Positions 30,569 to 41,050 are shown, counted from the first letter of the stretch. The stretch: 64,000 nt of DNA from Prorocentrum cordatum (GCA_963575745.1 CAUYUJ010017994.1:153998-217997); one strand, 5' to 3'. Numbers and translations: made by a program. Notes: generated by a model from the letters alone, not told the origin.

Positions 30569-31104
30569 AGACGCTCTTGAAGGCTCTTGGGGGGTTTGGG
30601 GGGGTGGAGCATCTCGGGTTTTGGTTTGGGCCCCCCTGGTGGCATCTTAGGACTTTTTGGGGGCGCTTCGGGGCCGGGGCCGTCAGGCAACGACTCGCGC
30701 TGAAAAACTGGCCGTAGGGAAAGTGGCCGGACCTCTGGGGGTCCACGCGCCAGAAAGACTGGAGCGCCAGATGTCTGGGTATTGCAGCGGCCAGACTCTG
30801 AGCGACGTAGCTCGCAGCGTTCCTCGGCTTCTTAATGTCCTCAGCGTGCGACAGAGCGGTTGGTCACGTGAAACCCTGCCACAGTCGACGTCCACGCAGG
30901 AACTCTCCCAAGGGACGGTCCGCGGCCTTCAGCCCAGGACCAAAAACCCAGGGCTCCACGGCGGTGCCACGTGAAACGCAGAAACCAGAGGCGGAGCAGT
31001 CTCTGTCGCATGTCGCGAGGGCGGCCCTGGCGACGCGCTACGGCCCACGCGAGTGGATAGCGTGTCGCTGCGATCCTCGGGACGCCGACGCGCGGGAACT
31101 GAGA
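30569..31104. other. Spacer with a weak copy of the dispersed motif
   Basis: Contains G/T-rich text like the repeat domains (30575-30665) and, at 30685-30737, GAAAAACTGGCCGTAGGGAA, a diverged inverse copy of the GAAGTCCCGACCC motif. No gene recognised. Confidence 0.5.
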
Positions 31105-31217
31105 CGTGGATAGCGCAGACATGCGACGTCCTGATTTCGTCAATACGCGGCCCCCGAAGTCCCGACCCTTTCCCCGGGGACGGCTCTTCATCCTGAGACG
31201 TTCCTTGACGGAAGAAG
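31105..31217. repeat. Copy 2 of the dispersed GAAGTCCCGACCC motif
   Basis: Same order as at 17375-17490: CGACGTCCTGATTTCGTCAA, then CGAAGTCCCGACCCTTTCCC, then TTCATCCTGAGACG and TTGACGG. Directly followed by a GAA/GAG tract (31218-31275). Confidence 0.75.
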
Positions 31218-31355
31218 AGGAAGAGGAGGAGGAGGAGGAAGAAGAGGAAAAGGAGGAGGAGGAGGAGGAGGAGGTGGGAGACCGCACTCGCATCGTGGCG
31301 GAGGATGGAGGTATTGCGTCATTTGCGCAGGGCACAACCGCAGGAGGATAACTAC

Positions 31356-33902
31356 CTAGCGGAAGGCGCGGTTTCTTTGAGGACGGCATTCCGACGCTCT
31401 TGTTTTGCAGTGTTGGGCTGAGGTTGACATGGCTGACATGAAGTGGGCGTGGCAAGTTTGTGGTTGCAGTCTGCCGAGCATTTCTGGGTTCCAGACAAAC
31501 CAATCGTGCAGGCTGACGGGGACGAAGCAACGCTGGGGGGAATTTCCTCGCGCCAGGGGGGCGCGGTACGCGTGGCGCCAATCTGGGGCGGGTTTGGGAA
31601 GGTACCAGCAGAGGCCGCGGGAGAACCTGATTCGAGGCGCAGACCGAACGTGCCGCGGTGGTTCCGCGCGTGCGACGACGCGGACGTGGACGGGTCGTCG
31701 ACGGAAGTGCCTTGCACTGTGGACGGCTGGTGGGCCGCGGGGGCCGAGGTGGCATGGCCTCTGTTCTTTTTTTGTCCGACGTTTACCGGGCGCGGGAGGC
31801 GCGTGGCATCCGCGCTTGAGCACCTCAGAGGACGCGCTGTACTCATGAGCTGCTGCTTCGTCGAAGGCTTCCTGTGGCGTCACGCGGTCCGTGACGCATG
31901 CCGCATGGAGTCGGACCAGTTCCAGGGGGGACTCACGCGCCTCGTCCATTGTGACGCGCGGCTCGCCGGACAGCGCGAGCGCGACGTGGGTTGCAGGGGA
32001 CTGCAGACGCTGGGCGATTCCGCCCCGTCCTACGGGGCCCGGCATGGGCGAAGACGTGGAGCCGTCGGGGCAGTCCTGGCATCGTGCTGCTCGGAGAAGT
32101 GACGCGTCGACGATGTTCGATGTGAACGCTCTTGCAGGAGCGTTGCCCGCAGGGGGCGACAGCCCCTGCTCGGACTGGTGCGTCTCTTCTACTAATACTC
32201 TTGTGGTCTCGAAGCTGCATCCTCGGGATATGGCTACGTGCAACTGGCCGTGCGCGAAGACTGGCTTTGGTAGATACACGCCGAGGCGACCTTGGAGGGA
32301 CTGTCCTTGCGATTTGTTAATGGTGATGACCCGCGCCGGTTTCACGGGGCACCGGCGTCGTCGGAGCACGAATGGGAGTTCGCAATCCCCGCAAGAGTCG
32401 CAGCATATCCGCGGCAGCAGCTCGACGTTACCCGCAAAGGGCCCGGTGACGACACGGGCGACCAGGAAGTGCGACCGCATTCGTTCTACGACGAGACGCG
32501 TGCCGTTGCAGAGGCCTCGATGCGGAGCGAAGTTCCGCAGCAAAATTACCAACGACCCGTGTCGCAGTCGGAGCTCGTGAGGGGGAAGTCCAGCGGTCTG
32601 GATGTTGTTCAGGAACTCCGTGGTGTACGTGGCCCCGTGGTCTACCTCAGCGATAGCGACGTCCTGGCTCCGGGAGACGACTTCTGTGTCGCTCGGCAGT
32701 TTTGCGTGCATGAGCGCATTCAGGGTGTCTGCTGCATGGTTTGTTGGTGTCACTACGGCTCGGGATGCGCAGTACTGGTGCCGCTGGGCAGGCTGCGCAG
32801 CGTCGACCCCCTCGCACACCCATTCCAGCAAATGCTCTGGCTTCCAGGAGCGGGGGGCGAGGACGGCATCTGGGAGTTCGACCACGCACGCTTGGCACTC
32901 TCTGTCTACGCCGGTGAACGGCGGCGACCCACAGGCGCCATCGCCGACGCTCAAGCAGAAGTCAGCGAAAGCTGTGTCCGCATTGGCCCGCGTGTTCTTG
33001 CGGAGGCGAAACTTTTTGACGTGGGCAGAATCCCACCACGGCATGGCAGCCGAGGTGTGGTTGAAGACTGCGTCGCGGTCGAGGTATCGGAGCACGGGGG
33101 GGATTTGGCGGAAATCGCCTCCAAAAACCACGGCCATCCCTCCGAAGGGCCGGCTGTTGCCGGGGAGTTCCTGTAAGCACCTGTCTACGGCCTCAAACAT
33201 GGCGCGCGAGGCAGTGGGCGCTTCGTCCCAAACGATCAGTGCCGCGTCTACTGTGAGTTTCGCTGCCGCCGACTGCGCTTCGACGTTTGCTTTGCAGCCT
33301 TCCAATGGGACGGGGGCGGGGGGGCGGAAGCGGGAGTGCGCGGTGCGTCCTCTGGGCAAGAGTAGTGCTGCGATGCCCGACATCGCTACGGCCAGTGCTA
33401 TTATGCCTGTCATTCGTACATAATGCAGGATCTTCTTGTACACGTGGGTTTTGCCAGTGCCTGCGGGACCGTCGATGTATATGATGTTGGCGACGTCTGT
33501 GCTGTGGGGGCCGTCTACGCGTGCCTGGGCGAAGTCGAAGATGGGATGCTGGTCGTCGTTGAGAGCGAGTCGGTCGAACTCGTCTTTTTCTTTGCAGAGT
33601 TCTGACGGGCTGCGCAACTCCCGCGCGCATTCCTGCGCCGCTCGTTCGGCGGGCAAGAGAGCTCCGTCCGGCGACGGCGGTGCGATCGCGTAGGCTGCAA
33701 GCGTGCACCCGTAGAGAGCCAGACTTTCGTCGACAGCTCGATAGGCGGTGTGCGGTTCTACGGCCTGGTGGTGTTCCGACAAGTGATGTAAAAAACGACG
33801 TCCAAAATCCGGCTTTGTCGTTGATGTCCATCCAGACCAAGAACTGGGCGAACATCTCACAGAGACGAGAGAAGCTTCGCATAACCCTGCGCGCCTCCGC
33901 AA
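31356..33902 (-). CDS. Helitron PIF1-like DNA helicase domain
   Basis: An 848-codon frame. Residues ~105-575 are a PIF1/RecD-type superfamily 1B helicase: Walker A GPAGTGKT (145-152), Walker B VWDEAP (224-229), GGDFRQIPPV (261-270), the TINKSQGQSL motif (527-536) and VAISRG (556-561). In Helitrons this domain unwinds the donor strand during rolling-circle transfer. The first ~30 residues are out of frame: the natural N-terminal continuation lies in the frame of 34041-33795 (TPTFQEHARHLGLLADDIEA, EMFAQFLVWMDINDKAGFW), joined across the A6 run at 33790-33795. The last ~270 residues are a Cys/His- and Arg-rich tail of unclear meaning. All helicase motifs look intact. Confidence 0.92.
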   Translation of the reverse strand: MRRRAGLCEASLVSVRCSPSSWSGWTSTTKPDFGRRFLHHLSEHHQAVEPHTAYRAVDESLALYGCTLAAYAIAPPSPDGALLPAERAAQECARELRSPSELCKEKDEFDRLALNDDQHPIFDFAQARVDGPHSTDVANIIYIDGPAGTGKTHVYKKILHYVRMTGIIALAVAMSGIAALLLPRGRTAHSRFRPPAPVPLEGCKANVEAQSAAAKLTVDAALIVWDEAPTASRAMFEAVDRCLQELPGNSRPFGGMAVVFGGDFRQIPPVLRYLDRDAVFNHTSAAMPWWDSAHVKKFRLRKNTRANADTAFADFCLSVGDGACGSPPFTGVDRECQACVVELPDAVLAPRSWKPEHLLEWVCEGVDAAQPAQRHQYCASRAVVTPTNHAADTLNALMHAKLPSDTEVVSRSQDVAIAEVDHGATYTTEFLNNIQTAGLPPHELRLRHGSLVILLRNFAPHRGLCNGTRLVVERMRSHFLVARVVTGPFAGNVELLPRICCDSCGDCELPFVLRRRRCPVKPARVITINKSQGQSLQGRLGVYLPKPVFAHGQLHVAISRGCSFETTRVLVEETHQSEQGLSPPAGNAPARAFTSNIVDASLLRAARCQDCPDGSTSSPMPGPVGRGGIAQRLQSPATHVALALSGEPRVTMDEARESPLELVRLHAACVTDRVTPQEAFDEAAAHEYSASSEVLKRGCHAPPAPGKRRTKKEQRPCHLGPRGPPAVHSARHFRRRPVHVRVVARAEPPRHVRSAPRIRFSRGLCWYLPKPAPDWRHAYRAPLARGNSPQRCFVPVSLHDWFVWNPEMLGRLQPQTCHAHFMSAMSTSAQHCKTRASECRPQRNRAFR

Positions 33903-34059
33903 GTGCGGCGACCGCTTCTATGTCATCGGCGAGGAGGCCCAAATGCCTGGCGTGCTCTTGGAACGTGGGGGTTGCATCCGTGCTCGGTGATCGCTCGAGG
34001 GCATTCCGCGATGTGGCTTCGGCTCCGCGGATGTGCAACAACAGGAGGCGTAGGTAGTA
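33796..34059 (-). pseudogene. Rep-helicase linker of the Helitron, frame-broken
   Basis: Encodes LYYLRLLLLHIRGAEATS and the helical linker before the helicase, the standard Helitron junction sequence. A TAA directly precedes LYYLRLLLLH, and the downstream join needs a shift at the A6 run. It belongs to the same protein as the helicase. Confidence 0.75.
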
Positions 34060-34741
34060 TAATTATCTGGCTTGCCGCTTCACGTCCGCGCACCAGCATT
34101 GCGCCGGGTGCAAGTTGGCGCGCGAGACGACCCAGGTTCATCTGTTACGGTGCCCTGAGAGCACTCTCCCTCCAGGCCCGGGCCGATCCCGCGCGTGGCT
34201 CGTTTCGCCCACGCTGTGGCGGCGCCTCCCGCGGCCCCCGACGGCCTAGATCTGAGCACGCAGCAAGAGCTGCGCTCCGGACCAACGAAATACGTAGGTT
34301 TACGCCGACAAGGTGGGTTCAGGAAAACTTTTTTTTTTAAAAAAAAAAAAAAAAAAAAATGAAATCTGGAGACGCGGTTTTGTTCGTTTTGCATTGTGTT
34401 TTACGTGCTGTCGTGCGCGCCAGACCTTGGGCAGCGGAGTCAGGCCGTCTGGAATTTGTTGGCAGAAAAATAGACGTACAAGTCAGGACACCAGAACGCG
34501 AACACGAAACCCTGGAAATTTTGATCAGGAAACCTGGATCTCCCACCCGAAGACACCATCTGCGCCACCCTCGCGCGAAGCTGAAGACCGTGGCTCGAGC
34601 TACTGAACTCGAACCCTCTAGCCTGCTAAGTCTAAGTGGAAGAATTATCTACATACTCGTGGGCACCTGTGGTAGTTGCCTGGAGGGCGCGGCACCTTTG
34701 GGGGTTGGCTGGACTGCGCGGACTGCGCTGCGCGCAAGGGC
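34060..34741. other. Interruption inside the Helitron coding region
   Basis: Non-coding insertion-like sequence between the end of Rep (IGRM at ~34865) and the linker (LYYLRLLLL). It contains T10 (34329-34338) directly joined to A21 (34339-34359), which can snap back on itself and may mark a retroposed fragment or an assembly join. No donor or acceptor sites convincing enough to call an intron. Confidence 0.55.
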
Positions 34742-36475
34742 TCATTGCGCCACGCGCATCGCCACATGTCTGAGAGAGAATGCAGAGGGAGCGGGAGGGG
34801 CAGGCGGGCGTGGACGCGGGGGAAGCAGTATCGGATAAGGCGGCAGCCACGTTGGATACGACATGCGCCCGATGACGTCGTTGTTGCGCGCTTGGCGTTC
34901 ACGGCGGACCCAGCGGACGCGTTTGCTGTCCCATCGGAAATGCAATGGAATTTCCGGGTACTTCAGGGACAAGATAAGGGATCGGTCTGGGCTCTCTGGC
35001 GCGGACGCCGCCTCTGCATTGAGGATGAACCACGCTTCGAGTTTCGCGTGCCGAGTCAAAGCGGCGTGCGCTGCGGAGGTCTGCTGTCCGGATTCGAATT
35101 GCACGACCTGCTCCAGAGGCATGTGTACTGGAAGTCTCTGGACCTGGTGGCCCCCATGCATTGGAAAACCCATGAGGCGCCGCGCGGCCTCCGGGGCCCC
35201 GACGTATCTACAATCGAGAAACTCTTGTACTTCATCGCGGACGTGCTCGAGACAAGCCCTGTCCGGCCCCTTGCACGTGTACTTGTACAAGTACTTGATA
35301 GGGCGGAGGGAGGTGCACACTTCTACGTTGATGTGGCAATCGAATAGCTCCAGCAAGTACGGATTGTACGGCACCACGCTACGTGTGTCCAGGACTCCGT
35401 TTTTAACAGTGAGGGGAAGGGTGGATTCTCGGCGGCGGTACTCGGGGTACCCGTCTACATTGATGTTCGCCTCGGATCGGAAGGGCTTCGGGCGCCGTTT
35501 GGTGCAGAGGCCGTCCTTCATACACGAACGCAGCGGGTTGAGGGCACCGCGCGGCCCGTGGATCATGCGACGTTCTACTAATTCGTAAAGGCCCGGTTGT
35601 GTCGACGGGTCAGGGATTTCGGCGGACACCAGGTGATTCACGTCAGTTGCCGTCTTTGGCTTATCGTTCTCGGCCAGGATCAGAAGGAGATGAACGCGCG
35701 GGAGGCCGCGCTTTTGGAACTCCACTACGTACGTGTACGCCACCGCTTTTCCGAGAACGTGCGTGCGCGTGAGTTCGCGGAGTAAGCGTTTGAGCTTGCA
35801 GTGAAAGACCCGGGCCACGATGTCTGGCCTGTTCGCCGCCGTCTCACCAGGGCGTAAGTTGGCGTGTATCTCGGGCCAGTTTGGATTGGCAGTCAGTGTA
35901 ATGAACAGGTCTGGGCGTCCTTTTGCGGCCACCAGAGCCATCGCGTCTAAGTACAACTGGTGTAACGCGCGCGGTGACCCGCCGAAGGACGCAGGGAGCA
36001 CGACTGGCGCACCGACCGCGGCGCGAGGCATGGAGTTGGGATGCACTGAAGGGGGAGGCGGCGGCGGGGGGGCCGCGGGCTCCTGTGCGGCGTCTGTGGC
36101 GCGCAGGTGGTCCAGGAGGCCGCGGAGGGTTTCGACGCGCAGTTTGTCCTGATTCTTGATGACCCATTGCAGACGTTGGCTTTCCACTTTGGCGTAAGCG
36201 TCCACTACGTACTGTTGGAACAGTCGACCGGCGCAGTGCGGGAGTTCCACGGTGGGGGAATCCGCAGGCTCGCGCTGCATGATGCGGTAGGCGTAGAACT
36301 CCCGGAGGTGAAGCTTGCGCGTTGTCTTTGCGCCCACGGCGTCCGCGTGCAATGCGGTGGAGTAACCGACAGTGCCAGCGACGTGGATGAGAGGGTACGT
36401 AAGCGGGTCCACGTGCTCGGACAAGAAAGACAACTCGTGGGTTGCGTCGGAGCCGTCTGCGCGACGTGTAAACAC
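34742..36475 (-). CDS. Helitron HUH Rep domain with altered HUH motif
   Basis: A 577-codon frame with the Helitron Rep motifs: FITLTANPNWPE (191-202), RGLPRVHLLLIL (257-268) and KYLYKYTCKGPDRA (394-407). The tyrosines expected to attack DNA (Tyr395 and Tyr399, YLYKY) are present. In the HUH motif the first His is Arg (codon CGC at 35696-35698; Arg260-Val261-His262), one A-to-G step from His. That residue normally binds the metal, so nicking is probably lost. Rep would nick and join DNA ends during transposition. The C-terminus reaches RNNDVIGRM, then loses homology in the interruption. Confidence 0.9.
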   Translation of the reverse strand: MFTRRADGSDATHELSFLSEHVDPLTYPLIHVAGTVGYSTALHADAVGAKTTRKLHLREFYAYRIMQREPADSPTVELPHCAGRLFQQYVVDAYAKVESQRLQWVIKNQDKLRVETLRGLLDHLRATDAAQEPAAPPPPPPPSVHPNSMPRAAVGAPVVLPASFGGSPRALHQLYLDAMALVAAKGRPDLFITLTANPNWPEIHANLRPGETAANRPDIVARVFHCKLKRLLRELTRTHVLGKAVAYTYVVEFQKRGLPRVHLLLILAENDKPKTATDVNHLVSAEIPDPSTQPGLYELVERRMIHGPRGALNPLRSCMKDGLCTKRRPKPFRSEANINVDGYPEYRRRESTLPLTVKNGVLDTRSVVPYNPYLLELFDCHINVEVCTSLRPIKYLYKYTCKGPDRACLEHVRDEVQEFLDCRYVGAPEAARRLMGFPMHGGHQVQRLPVHMPLEQVVQFESGQQTSAAHAALTRHAKLEAWFILNAEAASAPESPDRSLILSLKYPEIPLHFRWDSKRVRWVRRERQARNNDVIGRMSYPTWLPPYPILLPPRPRPPAPPAPSAFSLRHVAMRVAQ

Positions 36476-36479
36476 AGAG

Positions 36480-37782
36480 ACGTAGTGGGGGGGCAGGGGC
36501 CCCTCGCCACAACGGCGCAGGCCACCTCGGCCGCGGACGGGGCGCCGTATTGTCGCGGGTCCTTTTCCACACCCCCCGCGAAACGGAGCACGTGTTCGGG
36601 GGCAGATGCGCCATTGGCGGCCCTAGATGCTTCGACGACGTCGTGCATGTGTCGGAAGTGCGACGGGCACGGGTTGGCGGAAGTGTGCACGAGCATTCTG
36701 AGCAGGAGGTTGAGGACGTCTCGTTGCAGGTCGGGGAACGCCTCGGCTCGGGCTGTCGTCGCTTCTGCGGGGTCGTAAAGGTAGAGTTGGGAGTACTTCG
36801 GACTGCGACTCGCTACTGGGCACAGCGTGCCAACGGACCTGAAGGCACTGCCGTGGAGTACGAACACCGGCGGACCTCTGCCAGAGGAGACCTCCGCGGG
36901 GGCCCCCCGTGCGGCGACAGTGCTCTCGCTGTTGAAGGATGCGAATCCAAGGGCGCAGTTGCACGACCGAATGTGCTGCATGAAGTGGTCGCGGGAAGGA
37001 CCCGGACGAAGGAGCTGAGCCATTTCGGCCGGAGCGGGAGGCAGTAGGGGGATGCCAGCCAGGGCTCCATACCTGCAGCACGCGCCGAAGTCCTTTCTGC
37101 GTGCTGCCGGGCAACGCGCGCGTTCGGCGAAGAAGTGCAGAGCCCCGCACGTTGCGCAGGCTCCTTGAAAGTGGCCGGTCGGAGAGAGCGACGCTTTCGG
37201 AACGCGGTTGCTGCACCATTCGTCTGTCGACCACCAGCCGGCGCGGTGGCCGGTGCGTGCGCCGAGAGAAGTCCCAGGCACGGGTTCTGCGAACCAGTGC
37301 CGATGCGCTGCGCAGGCGGGCGGACAGCTGGACGAGTTCGGAAGCGCTACGCGGGTGGACTTGAGGCGACGCCACGGCGCGGAACATTTCGGCGAGTCAC
37401 GTGCTCGGAGGTACACGCGGGCGGCTGCCGCCACCTGCTTGCGGAGCGCTTGCAACGGATCGCTACGTGTTCGGGCGCGTGGGACACCAGAAGACCCCGA
37501 CGTCGGAGGATGGGGCCCGGCGGCGGCGGCGGCTACCGCGGCATGTCGGACGTGGTCGGGGCAGTATCCAGTGGCGCACATTGCTTTCGTCAACTTTCTA
37601 TCGCACAGTGGGAAGGAACATGCGGGTTTAAAGCAACGTTCGCACATGCCGTTGTTGCGCGGCACTGCGCGTCGCACGCCATGGCGGGCGGGGGCGCGGC
37701 AGCCGGCCTTTCTGGGCCCCTGGCAAGGGGGCCCCGCGAGGCAACAGTGCCTACATTCCACCGCGGTGCCGAGAGGGCCCAC
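36480..37782 (-). CDS. Helitron N-terminal domain
   Basis: The frame contains the zinc-binding Helitron N-terminal signature: CATCGALHFFAERARC, FGACCRYGAL, RDHFMQHIRSCNCALGFAS, GPPVFVLHGSAF, GTLCPVASRSPKYSQLYLYD, LNLLLRMLV and FRHMHDVVEASR. Upstream it is Cys/His-rich (CERCFKPACSFPLCDRK, MCATGYCPDH). It should continue into Rep but loses frame at the G7 run 36487-36493, after which the old frame (to 36205) is meaningless. The domain precedes Rep in most Helitrons. Confidence 0.85.
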
Positions 37783-39103
37783 GCGAAAAGCGCACCCAAT
37801 GGCACGATTGTTACATGGCTTCCCTTTCCGAATGCACGCGATGCAGAGGCCGTCGGACGACTTCCGTTGAGCTACACCGTTGCACCCAGACGAGCTACAA
37901 GGGCGTTCGGCTTGCTCGCAGGGTCGTTTGGAGAGGGATGGCAGTGGTTGTGGCGTGGACAGCCCACGCGTTCGACACAGGCCTGCTGAACCTACGCGTC
38001 GCGCATGGGAAACAGGACGAAGTGCAAAGACAACGCAAAGTGTCCTCTGGCGACTCGACTACGTTCGTACACGCGGGCGTGCGGCAGAAGTGGAGCAGGG
38101 CGGGCGGTTGGCAGACGAGGCAATGCTGTCCGTGTTGTCGAGGGGCGCGGAAGTTCCAGGTGGCCGTAGCGCAGGGAAAGACCCCGACGATGCACATGGG
38201 GCATTGCGCGCCCGTTCGAGATGTGTTTTCTTGCACCGCTGGCGCCCCGCACTTCGGAGTGCTACATCGCGAGGGCGTAGATGCAAGCGCCGTCGAAGAC
38301 TGGGCTGGGGCGGCTAGAGAAGGGCTGGCGGCTGGGCTGGCTCCGCCACAGTGAGCGCACAGATCTTGAGTTCTGGGCGCTCCTCGGCGCGAGAAGCACA
38401 CTGTGCACGGTCGACGTCCGGCTTGGCATGGGGCGCAAGTGCTGCGGGCTGCATCGCTCCGTTTCTCCTGGCAGCCAGGCGATGCGCAGGCGAATTGCCG
38501 ACCAGGGTTGTAGGGGCAATCATGGTTGTTGTGATGGTTAACGCATTGCGGAAGCCGGCCTGATGCATTTTTGACCTTTTACCGGACGTGGGAAGGACGC
38601 CCCAGCACCGCGAAGCGACAGGGCAGGGAGCCTTCAGAGCACGGAAAACACGGGCCAGATGATTTGTTGGTTGCCAGAAGGCGGCAGCCGACGCGGGCGT
38701 TCCTACACAAATTCCACTCGCGCGCGGTATTGCGGCATGGGTCGGAATCGCGCGTTGCGCAGAAACTTGGCGTGACATGTGTTTTTGGCCGTCGGAAGGG
38801 TGGAGCTACAGGGGCCTCGCACTGGGGGTGGGCACACCGTGCATCTGCCGAAAGGCGCCGCTTGCAAAATCTTCGACGTTCTCGTTTGTTGGTGCCTTCG
38901 ACTGGGATCTGAGCTTGGAGTCCACTGCAAATTGGATAGTTATGACACGTGCGTCGCGGCCGCTCAGTAACAGCTGGAGCCATGACCACGAATGCGGAGG
39001 TGCAGGGAGCGGCGGCTCGACCCGCGATATGGATGGCAGCCTGCAATGCCGTAAAAGTAAGCAGGAGAATACTGACTGGCGACTGCGGAGGCAGCAGCAT
39101 CAT
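37783..39103 (-). pseudogene. Cys-rich N-terminal extension of the Helitron protein
   Basis: Minus-strand frames 39103-38579 and 38401-37895 share a repeated Cys pattern of the C-x4-C or C-x2-C kind (CHNYPIC, CAHPQCEAP, CFPCSEGSLPC, CASPGCQEK, CAPCQAGRRPCTVC, CMCIVGVFPC-like). They read like a string of small zinc fingers. Two frame changes (near 38570 and 38400) break it. The first residues of the upstream frame (SILLLTFTALQAAIHIAG) are hydrophobic. Whether this is one protein with the Helitron RepHel is inferred from continuity and shared composition. Confidence 0.55.
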
Positions 39104-39335
39104 GTCTTCAGCCGATATGGGGTACGGGGCCGGTGGAGCAGGACGCGGAAGTGCAACTCGGAGACCTTGTTGGAAGCTCCGGGAACAACCTCGGCGCTGA
39201 CCTGGGCCCCGTCATGGCTCCATGGATGGTCCAATGGTTGCGCACGGAAACGGAAAGAGCGCTGAAGGAACTTGCCCGAGACGGCTCATGGCACCCTTCG
39301 CTCTTGGGAGCGTAAATGTTAAGGGCTGGTTACGT
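39104..39335 (+). other. Short plus-strand frame next to the Helitron
   Basis: 39133-39315 encodes 60 residues with natural composition (ending WLRTETERALKELARDGSWH). Possibly a terminal exon or captured fragment. No family recognised. Confidence 0.25.
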
Positions 39336-39339
39336 CACT

Positions 39340-39560
39340 GCTCCCCGTCCTCCTCTCCTCCTCGTCCTCCTCCTCCTCATCATCATCAGCCTCCTCCATG
39401 TCCTCCCCGCTCTCTTCAATCTGCCGCTCCTTCTCTTCCTACACCTCGTTCTCGTCCTTCCTCACCTCTAGTCACTCCCCAGTCCTCCTCATCCTTCGCT
39501 CCCCTTCCATCCTTGTCATCAGCATCCCTCGCCACCATTACTTACGCCTCCTCCTCATCA
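39340..39560. repeat. CTC/CATC-rich simple sequence
   Basis: Pyrimidine-rich strand (TCCTCCTCGTCCTCC, CTCATCATCATCAGC) without coding. Confidence 0.8.
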
Positions 39561-39569
39561 TAATGTATG

Positions 39570-40984
39570 GTGTGGCTCTCGCGTGGCCATCATTGGGCTG
39601 TCTTGGGGCCTCGCGTGACCCTCTCGGGGTCAGTTTTTGGAGGCATACTGGAAGTCTCTGGGGCGTATTGGGAGGAGTTGTTGGGCCTCTTGGGAGCCTC
39701 CGGGGAGCCTTTTGGGGGGCGCTTGGGTGGCCTCGGGGGGCTTCTTGCGGCCTCGTGGGGCCCTCTTGGGGTCCGCTGGGCTCGCTTAGGCAATCTTGAG
39801 GCCATGTCGGGGCCCTCCTGGGGCCGTCTTGGGCGACTCCTGCGCCGTCCTGGGGCGCTCTTGGGCCGTTTTGGGACGCCTTTGGGGGCGTCTTGGGCCG
39901 TCTGGGGCCCGGCTTAAGGGTTTCTTGGGCCGTCCTGGGGCTCTCTTGGGGGCCTCTTGGGCCGTCTTGGAGCGTCGGAAAGCAACGAAAACAAGAACGC
40001 GAAAAACATCGAAATAACCAATGACAAATCAGCGTTTGTGGCCTCTTGGGGTTCTCTTGGGAGGCCTCTTGGAGGCCGCTTGGGGCGCGTTGGTGGCCTG
40101 TGGGCTCGTCTGGAGGCCATGCTGGCGCGTGTTGGAGGCTCGCTGGCCTTTTAGGCAGTCGTCAGGCCATGTCGGGGCCCTCCTGGGGCTGTCTTGAGCG
40201 GCTCCTGGGTTGTCTTGGGGCTCACTTGGGCCATCTTGGGACGCCTTTGGGGACCTCTTGGGCTGTCTTGGGGCCGGCTCAGGGGCCTCTTGGGCCGTCC
40301 TGGGGCTGTCTTGGGTGCCTCTTGGGCCGTCTGGGAGCGTCGGAAAACAGAAAAAGCGAGAAGGCAAAAAAAATCGAAAAAACCAATGAAAATCAACGTT
40401 TGTGGCCTCTTGGGGCTCCTTGGGAGGCCTCTTGGAGGCCGCTTGGGGCGTGTTGGTGGCTTCTGGCCTCGTCTGGAGGCCATGCTGGCGCGTGTTGGAG
40501 GTCCGCTGGGCTCGCTTAGGCAGTCTTCAGGCCATGGCGGGGCCCTCCTGGAGCTGTCTTGGGCGGCTCCTGGGCCGTCCTGGGAACCTTTTGGGCCATC
40601 TCGGGACGCCTTTGGGGGCTTCTTGGGCCGTCTTGGGGCCGGCTTAGGGGCCTCTTGGGCCGTCCTGGGGCTCTCTTGGGGGCCTCTTGGGCCGTCTTGG
40701 AGCGTCGGAAAGCAGGAAAAGCGAGAAGACAAAAAAACATAGAAAAAACAACGTTGTTTGCCTCTTGGGGCTCTCTTGGGAGGCGTCTTGGAGGCCGCTT
40801 GGGGCGTGTTGGTGGCCGCTGGGCTCGTCTGGAAGCCATGCTGGCGCGTGTTGGAGCGCTCGCGGGCTGTCTTGGCTGGGCTGGAGCCCGCCCTGGCGGC
40901 CTCTGGAGCCGAACGGGAACCGTTCCGAGCGGCCCCGGGGGCCCTGCACCCCCGTGCGCCCCCGAGGTCCTTGGGCTCGGCCAG
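39570..40984. repeat. Second G/C/T-rich higher-order repeat domain
   Basis: Same text as 5012-7785 (GGGCCTCTTGGG, CGTCTTGGGGC). The A-rich core (GCGTCGGAAA...AACCAATGA-AATCA-CGTTTGTGGCCTC) recurs near 39970, 40337 and 40701, a period of ~365 bp. It ends at CCCCCCGGGATATATACATA, the same boundary as near 7780. Confidence 0.88.
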
Positions 40985-41002
40985 GGGACCTCGCCCCCCG
41001 GG

Positions 41003-41050
<48 letters not shown>

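Larger units (their letters stand above)
31356..39103 (-). mobile_element. Helitron (rolling-circle transposon) on the minus strand
   Basis: Coding for a RepHel protein in the usual order: Cys-rich N-terminus (39103 to ~37780), Helitron N-terminal domain (37782-36480), HUH Rep (36475-34742), then PIF1-like helicase (34041-31356). Two of the frame breaks fall in homopolymers (G7 at 36487-36493, A6 at 33790-33795) and may be sequence errors. The break between Rep and helicase (34060-34860) is a real ~700-bp interruption. I could not locate the 5'-TC or 3' hairpin-CTRR ends with confidence, so the element limits are given by its coding. Confidence 0.88.

Noticed and set aside
34561-34690. tRNA-like GGTTCGAGTTC on the minus strand
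   Set aside because: The arms next to the T-loop-like word do not pair and no acceptor or anticodon stem can be drawn.
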